Of a stretch of DNA of 64,000 nucleotides, positions 52,184 to 64,000 are shown one piece after another (position 1 is the first letter of the stretch; the number at the start of each line of letters is the position of its first letter). A model generated the notes under the pieces. The model worked only from the letters and a program-made list of their open reading frames with translations. It was not told the DNA's origin and did no database searches. The stretch is from Solea solea. Taxonomy: Eukaryota; Chordata; Actinopteri; Pleuronectiformes; Soleidae. The position numbers and the translations under genes were made by a program. Location of the stretch: the NCBI RefSeq assembly GCF_958295425.1, contig NC_081138.1, forward strand, positions 2,626,001 to 2,690,000, read 5' to 3'.

Positions 52184-53188
52184 CTGTGAAGGCAGAGATA
52201 GCAGTGTGAGGAAAGACAGATGTGAATAGGTGGCCCACGCCTCTCCTCTTACAGAGAGCTACAGATTCCCCGACAGCATGTTCTCCTCTGTTCCTGCTTA
52301 ATTATACGATCCCTACCCTGTCCCACAACTCCTTGCTGATCCTGCAATCTATTTACCTCCTCTTCTCCTCTCTCCTCTCCTCTGTGCCACTGCAAGGTTC
52401 CTCGCAGTTGCCCGGCGCCTTTGTTCACACTAATTAAAGCAGATTCTGTCTCTCTGTACGTCTTCATCTGTTCTCCCTCTCCTCCTCTGTGCGCTGTGTC
52501 TGCACTCTGGTTGGAAGAATAAATAATGACCAGATAACGGCAGTGCCAGTGATCAAAGACAGCTGTTCCATTCATCAGTTGTCGACTTACATTATCTACT
52601 TCATTAGCTTGTTTTCTAATTCCATTCCTCATTTGTGAATACTTGCTCTTATCATACGCTTTGATATGCCATTCCTAAAAGAAATATGAGAAATCACACT
52701 CGACTATAGTTCTCTATTCTATTCTGTACTTGGATATTTGCTGGTTGTGGCCTTTTAGAACAATTATTATATAATATTATCGGTAATAGTTGCCAGTTGT
52801 AAAATCACACTCATTATGTCACATATTACAATTTAATTAATTCAATTAGCCCTATTAAGAGACACACAAATCAATACATCTGTTTAAATACAATAAATGC
52901 CGGTTTATTTTGAATAGAAACATTTGCATCCCAGTGCAAATTGTGCATGTGTGTGTGTGTGTGTGAACAGCAGTCCTTTCAATCAGATTAGGGCTCATGC
53001 TGTCGTTAACAGTATTTTTCAAAGCCCAAGTGTCTCCTTGTCCAAACATATGGCTCAAGCATACACTGCCCCAAGGCCTTGTTATTGCTGTGCCAATAAC
53101 AGTTTGTCATGCAGTGAAGCTGAAAGCAGACAAACAAAACTTAAGGCAATCTGATTCCGCTGGACTGTGCACACATATGGGATGATGC

Positions 53189-53189
<1 letters not shown>

Positions 53190-53224
<35 letters not shown>
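53190..53224. repeat. (GT)17 microsatellite
   Basis: A GT tract in the 52184-54105 intron. A second GT tract lies at 53457-53480. Confidence 0.93.
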
Positions 53225-53228
<4 letters not shown>

Positions 53229-53640
53229 GTTATGATTCGTTACACTGAAAACTCTGTAATATTTTTGCCATTTACTGTAATAATATTTAACAGGAAAGTG
53301 ATGCTGTGTTAATGTTGGCCTAATCTGTGAGTGTGAGGGGAAACAACGGCAGGCATTTGGAGATGAATTGATAAACGGAGAATTGTACTCAAGTGATGAA
53401 ATAAGCGTCGAGTGAATTTGAGGGCAATGTGTATCCTTTAAGGTAAGCGGCCTGTGCGTGTGCGTGTGTGTGTGTGTGTGTTACATTTCCACAGGATGAT
53501 TTATCGTTTATTTCCATTGTGATATTATTAAGCTAAACTACTCCAAATGGTGTGCATGTTTCTGATTATGGCCTTAGTGAGTGGGGATGATGTATATATG
53601 GCCTCTCCCTCTGCATGGAGGTCTAGTGGAATTCTGCCAC

Positions 53641-53641
<1 letters not shown>

Positions 53642-53671
<30 letters not shown>
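53642..53671. repeat. (CAG)10 trinucleotide repeat, intronic
   Basis: Ten uninterrupted CAG units on the plus strand, CTG on the sox6 sense strand. They lie in the 52184-54105 intron, 435 bp downstream of exon 54106-54255. Confidence 0.93.
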
Positions 53672-53673
<2 letters not shown>

Positions 53674-54105
53674 AAGACACATCCTGCATTTGGTTTGTTT
53701 AAAATACATATAAAAAAAAGAGACATCAGTCAGATGTTTGATTAATTTCTGTCTGCGTTTGTATCCCACTATTGTAACTGTTTAAATAAATTTAAACAAA
53801 AAAAACACACACACACAATAATAACTTTTCATTGTGAGGAAAAATTAGAAACCATGTGTTCCACAAATTACTGGCTTGGAGCAGCCGTCGCCATAGCAAC
53901 CACGTCCACAAAGTTCTGGTTAAGAGAGAGGGGGCCTTGTTAAAGCGCCACAGATTGATGGCCTGTTAGGAGTTCTGCTCTGCACCGGGCCAAGTGACGC
54001 AGTGAACAACATAGATTCTACTTTCTTCAGGCTCGGCTGGGTCAAGTGCCACTTCAGGCCTGCACTGTCGGGTGGGCAGGTTGAGGGAACACGAGGGTTC
54101 TGTAC

Positions 54106-54108
54106 CTT
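54106..54108 (-). other. Candidate SUMO acceptor lysine (VK|EE)
   Basis: The last codon of the exon is AAG (Lys), preceded by Val. The next exon starts GAG GAA (Glu-Glu), so splicing creates the psi-K-x-E consensus VKEE. The mammalian counterpart (VKDE) is a known SUMO site that tunes Sox6 activity. The modification in this fish is inferred. Confidence 0.6.
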
Positions 54109-54255
54109 GACTTGAGTGATGGGGCTGGAGGAACTCTTGTCGTTCTTCAGCAAGGAGGGGGAAATGGGCCCACTGGCATTGATGGACTGGGGGAGCGGAG
54201 GCATCTTGGATCCAGGAGAGACCTGCATGCTGGCAAGCTGGGCCGCATACAGTTG
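54106..54255 (-). CDS. sox6: Sox6 coding exon ([15 protein letters not shown]...TQVK)
   Basis: Exactly 50 codons in phase 0/0. It begins [18 protein letters not shown], nearly identical to mammalian SOX6, continues through a Ser/Pro-rich stretch and ends SPITQVK. The acceptor is TTTACAG/CAACTG and the donor TCAAG/GTACAG. The final lysine, followed by EE from the next exon, makes a VKEE sumoylation consensus. Mammalian SOX6 has a functional SUMO site at the equivalent VKDE (family knowledge). A second mammalian SUMO site, IKNE, corresponds to LLKND here and is weaker, with D in place of E. The reading frame stays open for about 62 codons past the donor, but no homology supports that extension, so the splice is preferred. 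Confidence 0.95.
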
Positions 54256-57200
54256 CTGTAAAGAGGGGAAGAAAAGGCGTTAACATCCAAATCCAGCAAA
54301 CATTCAGAGTTTTATATTCTGTCTTTTCCTCTCCTCTCTCAGAACTCTGCGTCTGCCTTCATCCCGCCGCTCTCTCACTCTCTCTTTTACGTCTTTCCTC
54401 TCTTTCCATACGGCTGGCAAAGAACCCCCATCAAAGGTCTTAACTGTATTTCAAAGGCTGAACCCAGAGAGAGAGAGAGACAGCAGTCTTAAAAACCACA
54501 CAGAGATGGCTTTCATTCAAAATACTTGGAGCCCCTATTTTCCACTCATCACAGAGGAAAAGTTTGCTGACTGGATGCAAGTGTGTTAGCAAAGATCTCT
54601 CATTTCTCTCCATCGACACAGCTTCCTGTTGAAGTTCCTAGCCTGTGATTTGTCTCCGCGCTGCCACGTGAGACCGGCCCATTCGGCACAGCTAGAAACC
54701 TAACCTCAGTTGGACCGCCATCACAGAATATTTCTAACACAAGCATTATTAAGGCTTAGAAAACCTGCACAAAGAACACTGATGTAATCACCGTTATTTT
54801 CCTTGGCGTTAAATCAGTAAGATGTCCGACAGTCGGCGACATGACCACACAAGTGACTGGCGAGGCGCTCGGCAGCAGTCATGCCGGTAACAGGGCTGAA
54901 CTCTGAGAGTTCCATTTAAATTGTCACCGTAGGCTGATTATGTGGCAGATACTACAAAGAGGGTTTAAAGATGTTGATATGAAGGTTTGGAAGTATTTTA
55001 AAAAAAAAAAATGATAATAATCTGGTGAGCCACAAATTGTCTTTTGGATGCGATTATTGAAATAGTAATAATAGTCTAATAGAATTATGTTGTATGTCTG
55101 TTTCATCTCATTAAATGCTGGAACAATGCCGGACTCTTTTGATTTAATGATTATTTGTGTGCTCTTTTCCCGCCGTCCATGCAGAGAGCAACACTCCGGC
55201 AACTGCTGAGACTTCTGTCCACCCCAGGTCTGCATTGATTGGCCACCAGGTAAGTGATGAAATTGGCTTTTGTCTCCTGCTGAAAATGGTAGGGGTCTGT
55301 CCAATAAGAGCTACTGTCTGAGAAAGAGTTTTTTACTTCATGTAGCCTTCGACCTCACTTCATCAAAGAGATTGCGCCCCTTAACTCCCCCACTGGCCCA
55401 CTTACTTCAGACTAGGTAAACGTTATGGCTTGTTGTGCTTTTCAGTTCGATGGTTGCTGTCAAGGAGAGTCTAATTTCTTGTCCACTGGCCAATCAGCAA
55501 AGCCTTTCTCATTTCCTGGTTAGACGAGCCACATACAGCCTGCATTTGTGCGGACGGAAAAAAAGCCACCCAGCCTGCTGGCCTCACCTTCCGCGGTGTC
55601 GGTGCCGGGCTGGAGCCAGACAAAGCGCTTTATGTCCGCGCACATATCACCACATATAAACACACATGTGCTCCCGTAAGAAACTTTATCACTGCCATGT
55701 AAGCGGCGGTACAAAAGGGCCATTCTTCCACGGGACCTGGGGATAACAACGGCACATGGGCAAACGGAAATGACAGACTGATTATGTTCCCACAATGATA
55801 GCACGCGGGCCCCCCACCTCCCTCACAAGCAGCCTTTTGTCTCTGACAGGAACGGACACAGGGGTGGACCTAAATTCTATTTTCTCCTTAATGTCAGATA
55901 GATACTTCATTCCCCTCCTGTCTCTCTCCAGGCTACATGTGAGACGTAGAGCGACAGCGGCCGGGTCTGTCGGACAGATGTTTGCTAACAGGCTTGTCGC
56001 TCGGGCACGGCCCTGACCTTGAGTGGGAAGAACTTTATTGTATTGTGTGGGAAGAGAGCGTAATTAGAGTTTGCCTCAAATTAGGCACAGTCAGGATGCC
56101 CCTTTTCAGCACTGATTAGCGGGTCACTGCCATGGGGTTAGAAGCGGTGGCTCCCCTTGTAACCAGGAACAGTCTGACTCCAGGAGTCAAAGAACAATAA
56201 ACACAATCAGAGGGAAAAGACGGATGAAAGGTGTGTTAACGCGCCCATCCACCGCTCAAGGACAAATGTGGAAAAGAGTGTGTTTTGTGGTTCGACACAG
56301 ACTATAATAGTTTGACATTTCATGAAGAAAGACTTTAAAAATCTTACAAGAAGTTGTGAATAGAGCGGGGCAATGAGGTGTCAAAGGCTGAGGTGTATTA
56401 CGCTCCCTGCCAAGGCTGCTCTCCCTAAGCAGAAGACATCTGCCCGCTTCCCTCTGCTCGCTCTTGTCTTTCTCGCGTCTAATAGCCTCTTCTTCACATC
56501 TACTTGCCAGGTGGGGGCAGCAAAAGGTTCATGGTAATGAGGGTCAAGCTGAAAGTCAATGCCCCAACTCTGGGGTATTGGAGGAGTAGGTGAAAGCCTG
56601 AGTGGAGCTCAGGACCCGTCTGTTTCCACGCGTTAGCTTTTTTTCTTCTTGACAAAGGGAAACGCGTGTTCCAGGACAAATATAATAATTGTGTTCATGG
56701 AAAGCCACAGAGCCGCGCACCACGGCACTGCTTTTAAAATGAAATAATAGCTAATGAGATTTCAATGTGTGCGTGTTAAAAGAAATCTGGCAAATGCGCC
56801 TGTGTATAATAAACGTTCTTTCAGCTTAAGGCAGGAAAAACTTCATAGCGTTTTCCATTATCAGGAACGGGTGTTACGATAAGTGCAAGTCGTGTTTTTT
56901 TCCCTCCTAAAATCAGCCGTGTTTTTATTAGACAAATACCAAACGTAAACAAGGAAACAGACAAACAGAAAATCGGAGGTTTTTCCTCCGACCCCTTCGT
57001 TCCCCCCGTTTCCCAGTGGAGTAGAGCAGATCTCAGCAAGCATGGATTTAAAGTGAGTGCAGCACACCCAAGGTCAGCCTGTTAGCCTCTGGTAATTAAA
57101 AACAAGCCCTCCGGAGGCAGCAGAGGTTAAATGGGGAGGTTCACTTTTCCGCCTGCGACATTTAACTGAGAATACACAGTCTGCTGATAATGATGTTGGG

Positions 57201-57471
57201 CATTTTTCAAAGCATGATGTGCATTCACAATGGACAGCTTCTGTTTTATTAACAACAGAGCTGGTGTGGCTTGATATAAAGCATGATATGCCTTTCTTGT
57301 GACTTCTATGTCTGCTGCAGCACATGTGGATTAAAGAGCAGCATGTCAATATTTGTGAAAAAATATTCGTCAGAACAACAAATAAATACAGAAAGGAACA
57401 GAAATAACAACCTAAACAATAGTTAATAAAGCTTGACATGCATTTTCATCACACTTCTCTCTTTGTTTTGC

Positions 57472-57474
<3 letters not shown>

Positions 57475-57550
<76 letters not shown>
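57475..57550. repeat. (TG)38 microsatellite
   Basis: Uninterrupted TG dinucleotides in the 54256-61753 intron, read as (CA)n on the sox6 sense strand. Likely polymorphic. Confidence 0.95.
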
Positions 57551-57552
<2 letters not shown>

Positions 57553-59858
57553 TGTCAGTCAATGTCTCATTCACCTCTGCCTGGCCTGGGTGCTGAGCAC
57601 TGGGCTGGATATGAGGGCATTAACTGTGCTTCAGTGCACCACGCCATTTAAAAGGCAGCACAGCGCCAGCCCCGTTTGCCACAAGGCTTGTACAGGCTCA
57701 TTGCCCATGGCGACCAGGCAGGCTGACCCAGGCTAGACCCAGATGTCAGGAGTGGAGGAAAGCGTCCTGGTGCACTGTGCCGATGCTTTCCAGTATGGCC
57801 CAACATCTGTCTCATCTGCTGGCACCCAACCTGCTCTGCTCTGCTCTGCTCTTACCCCTCCTCCCACCTCTTGCCTTTTTTTTTTCCCCTTCTATTTCTA
57901 CAGTGGTTTTATCTACAGTATTTATATAAAATAGAAATGAAAGTCATTCTCTGTCAGTTTCTCTCTCTTACACACACACACACAAATGTAAGTGTGTATA
58001 TGTGGAAGCCGAGGGGCCCCAGAGCCGACCCCCCCATTCAGTGTTGCTCACTGCATTATCCACTCTATCTGTCCATCTGTCCCTCTGTTCACCACTGCCT
58101 CCATCCAGCTGCTCACCTAGCCGTCCTATTAGCAGCGAGCTAGCATCGCTGCACTGCTCTGGGTTACCTTCAAAGACCCACCTCCTCTGCTCATAAACAC
58201 TGAAACAGCTGCTCTCTACAGTATGTCCGTTCTCTCTTTTCTCCCATCCTCCTCCTCCTCCTCCTCCTCTCTTTCTCTCTTCCTCTTTCAAAGTCAAAAG
58301 TGCTTCACTTGTTAATGATGGCGGATGAGTTATAACGATAACTCATGGCGGATTTAAATACATTTAAACTAAAATAAAGTTATTATTGATTTATTTATCT
58401 TGCAAAAGTCTCTTCTACCACCTCAAAATAATATCCGCTGTTTGCCAGTTGTAATTTTAGCACAAATTTGTTCTGTAATTTGCAAAAGTGGGTCCTCATA
58501 TTAAAGGTTTGGGCAAACGCATCATGCTGTAAGGATGTGATTTGGGGTTAAAAAAACAGACTGAGATGCAAGATGCAGATGGAAAAATCACACAAGCAAA
58601 AGAGCGAGAAAACAAGGCTTCGACTAAGTGAAAGCAAAGATTTCTATTTGTTTAGTCCATGATACGGCACACAGAAAACCCAGATGTTTTGTTTCATCCA
58701 ATAATCCTTAAACCCCAAAGTCCTGCTTCCAATGAAGAAAAACCCAACAACACGACTTTCTTAAAGCTCCCTCTCCTCTTAACTGAAGGGTGATGTACAT
58801 TAAGTTGATATTGACCTAAAGTAAATTGTTTTTCGCTTGACCACCGATGTTAAATGTACAAATAGCGGCGACAGTGTGACCCTTAAGAGAAATTTCTTTT
58901 GTAGAATTAGGGAAATGCCCTTCTTGTGTCTCCGCTCAATTGAAAATAGGAGGCGTGGAGACAGATTGGGGGTACAATCTGAGCACAATTTCCTCTGTTA
59001 GGTGAGAGGTGTCAGTTGTAATCAGAGAAGGACAGGCGGGGATAGAGCCATTGTTTCCTGCTGGTCCTGGGCTCATCCTGCCTCTGTGTGGGCACTAATG
59101 AAGAGGGGCATGTTGCGCAGGGATAGTTTACCCGCCTCCTCTCCTGTGAGTTGGAGAACGAGAGCCAATCTGTCAGGGAAACATTGAGTGAAATTGCCCT
59201 GTGGTACAGCAACGCCTGGTGACAGCCACTTGCAGACTGCCAGCCCACCAGACTGATGCTACCACCCTGTATTGACAAGCAAATTACAGTCTCCAACACT
59301 CAAAAGCTTCCTAGAAGATTCATTTACATCCATCAGCTTTAAGCCTTTGTTACCTCGCCGGGTTTTCTTCTCTTAAGGGCAGAGGAAGGAGGGAGGATCC
59401 CAGACTGTTATGACAGAGGAGATTGTGAAGAGGCTGTGCAGCCAACATTAAGACTGACGGAGCGGCGAGGCTCGCTGACTGGATGGCTGATCACATTACC
59501 TCTGCAGCATTGTGGGAATTAATTCTTCCAATAAGATCATTTTTTAAGGTTCATATATTGCACAATCTACACTGAGTAAATTGGTGGAAATTATACGTTG
59601 CCATGCAGCTGACAGGAAGAGATATTTTAATGGGGTTCAGCCATATGTGTATGGGACTTGTGTGTACCTCTGTGTTTGTGTGTGTGTTGTGTACGTGGAG
59701 ATGGAAGTTTAAAAGTTTAAAACGGATTACGGGTGAGGTTATTGTCACATTGAGCTTTGTGAGGCATTAGTTTGTTCGATGTGACAGCGGAGCAGTTTTA
59801 TTCCATTTAGGAATTCCACTTTAAACAAATAGACAGACTAGTCTTTGAATTAGAAGAT

Positions 59859-60205
59859 TAGAGCGGCAACTAACGATTATTTTCATCATCGATTAATCTG
59901 TCGATTATTTTCCCGATGGATCGTTTGGTCCATAAAATATCAGAAAACCTTAAAAAATGTTGATCGGTTCATCAAACCTGGAAATGATGATGTTCTCGGT
60001 TGTCGTGTTTTGTCCACAAACCAAAATGATTCACTTTTAATTATTTCTAAGAAATGAAGAAAATATTCACATTTAAGAAGCTTAAACAATCAGAAATCCT
60101 GTTTTAATCATGAAAAAAAGCTTCAAACCGATGAATCGATTATCAAAATAGTTGTCGATTAATTTAGTAATCGATTAATAATCGATTGTTAACTGTTTTA
60201 TCACT
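59859..60205 (+). mobile_element. hAT-like MITE, family copy C (intronic)
   Basis: It begins TAGAGCGGCAACTAACGATT and shares the interior order of copy A: AAAATATCAGAAAAC, GATGATGTTCTC, GTCCACAAACCA, TTCACATTTAAGAAGC and ATCATGAAAAAAAGCTTC. Tandem ATCGATTA-type blocks lie near both ends. The right end has decayed to TGTTTTATCA. It lies in the intron between exons 61754-61833 and 54106-54255. Confidence 0.72.
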
Positions 60206-60778
60206 GGACATTGGTTGTGTTGTGATTTTGACATTGTTTATGATAATTTTCTTTCCCGCTGAAGTAAACTATATATAACTTTCCATGCACTGGGTTAATT
60301 TTAAAGGAGACGGCGCGCGCCGGTGCTATTATTGCTTTAAAAAGGGAGGAGACAACTGTAACTTAATTCGCCGTCTGGATCGATATGATGTTTTTAATCA
60401 TAACGGGCTCTCAGTGCTTTGTAGAGGAAGTGGCAGCGGTCACATGGTTTGTTGCTCCCAGCCATGGAGAAAAGGGCATGTTTGACTTGCCTTGCTGTTT
60501 TAAGGGGAGTCTCTATGCAGGGTAAATAGCAGCCAGCAGGCGGAATATGTGACAGGCTGACAGACTTCAATTAATGGAAAATGCACCTCTTTTTGTTGAC
60601 TGTGTTCTATAAAGGTCGGCCAAGTCATGGTTTTTGGAGGCAGTGTTTTTGCCCATTCCCAGGGTTAGATGCATAATCAGAATTAATGACTGCAGACCTG
60701 CCTGCCCTCCTCACCCCAACCTTCAGATATATGACTGTCTCATCTGACCTCATACACCACCATAAATAGACTCTGCGT

Positions 60779-60811
60779 GCCTGTCTGTCTGTCTGTCTGT
60801 CTGTCTGTCTG
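60779..60811. repeat. (CTGT)8 tetranucleotide repeat
   Basis: Tandem CTGT units in the intron at 54256-61753. Confidence 0.9.
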
Positions 60812-61669
60812 AACAACCACTCCTTTCCAATGGACTTTGCTTTGATACACAAACTAAACTCCAACAACATATTTACTTATGCGACCTCCTTCTTTGGCTC
60901 TCACGGACACGTATGTGCAAGAATGCTTCAGCTCGCCTGGTTTAATCTTTTTGTCAGCTGTTAAGAATCACATGTTTCACTTGAGTTTTTTCTTGCTATT
61001 GTTGACAGAGACGCTGCAGTGACTTAAGCTTTCTAATCTTTCTCCCCCCTTTTCTCGCTCTTGGAGAACAATACTGATTTGTAGATATGCTTCAAATCCA
61101 GTTACTCAAAACTGCAAAGGAAAGTTATAGAAGCGAGGTTATGTAAGATGGCTTCTTTTATCTTTTATGGGAATAAAAGTCTGTGGTAACAATAGTACGT
61201 GGAGCGTTGAAGGCAGTTAATTATCTATATTAAGCATTTTGTCCTCAGGTGAAGGTATGACCTGGGTTCAGCTCTCTTAAAAGCTGTTAGAAAAGCCTGT
61301 AGGGTTTGGAACCACTCCCAACATTTCTGTTGCTTAATAATCCCCACTGAGCTTCACATACTGTACAACAAACTTTTTTTTTTTTTCCTTCATATTTTTT
61401 ATCCTAATAGAAAAAAACATATACCAGTTAAGGTAACGGCAGTAAAATAAAAGGAGATGTTTGATTACACACTCAGGTGTCCCGTGATAAATTCACTGGC
61501 AGGCGATTAAGGAAACCAAAGTGATTCTCATTCCGGCTAATAACTATTATCTTCCTTGCTCCTCTGCTGGGGGGATAAATCCTCTATAAAACGGGATAAA
61601 TGACATATGTAAGATGATCAGCACGTGTTAGCCAGGGGCTTCCAGGATTATTTAGTGTGCGGCTCGTCA

Positions 61670-64000
<2,331 letters not shown>

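Larger units (their letters stand above)
52184..54105 (-). other. sox6 intron (1922 bp)
   Basis: GTACAG...ACAG. It holds GT tracts at 53190-53224 and 53457-53480 and (CAG)10. Otherwise nothing recognised. Confidence 0.9.

Noticed and set aside
53920..54105. Reading frame extending exon 54106-54255 into the intron
   Set aside because: About 62 open codons without stop, but no resemblance to Sox6 beyond TQVK, and the donor joins perfectly to the next exon.
57433..57736. Cys-Val repeat protein
   Set aside because: Artefact of translating the (TG)38 microsatellite.

Overview
The window is vertebrate genomic DNA, almost certainly from a ray-finned (teleost) fish. It has one interrupted gene with GT-AG introns, very little coding sequence (about 1.4 kb in 64 kb), abundant CA/TG microsatellites, and interspersed repeats of types I recognise from teleost genomes: hAT-type DNA elements, a tRNA-derived SINE, and an L2-like repeat. 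I see no bacterial operons, rRNA, CRISPR array or intact transposase gene.

The gene is sox6, a SoxD-family HMG-box transcription factor, on the minus strand. Eight coding exons lie between 61833 and 30772. They join without a phase error into the last ~466 codons of the protein, stop included. In transcript order they are 61754-61833, 54106-54255, 52006-52183, 51412-51599, 42086-42191, 33403-33576, 32339-32555 and 30772-31078. The 5' exons (N-terminus, leucine zipper and Q-box) lie beyond 64000. The encoded part holds the PLNLS co-repressor motif, a VKEE SUMO-type motif formed across an exon junction, the second coiled coil, the complete HMG box (split by an intron at KILG/SRW) and the acidic SoxD tail. 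Sox6 rather than sox5 is called from the C-terminus (SDYSSEN...VNAN) and from [11 protein letters not shown].

About 5 kb of probable 3' UTR follows the stop (30771 down to about 25.8 kb). It carries seed matches for the microRNAs known to repress Sox6: five miR-499/208 sites, two miR-219 sites and two miR-338 sites, one of the last with extended 3' pairing. It also has three Pumilio-type elements and two candidate poly(A) signals that would split the sites into proximal and distal groups.

Positions 1 to about 25.8 kb have no recognisable gene and look like downstream intergenic DNA. They contain hAT-derived elements (one with a perfect 8-bp target duplication), a SINE, an L2-like fragment and simple repeats. 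Inside the gene, the intron at 33577-42085 holds a 1.23-kb hAT element with perfect target duplications and a broken BED zinc finger. The other large introns hold microsatellites, a further copy of a 270-370 bp hAT-like MITE family, and unique stretches that may be conserved noncoding elements.

The observations most worth following are the microRNA array and the acceptor side of the exon at 33403-33576. There, intron sequence reads in frame as CWPT, the residues found in a longer mammalian Sox6 form, but an in-frame TAA blocks that form here.
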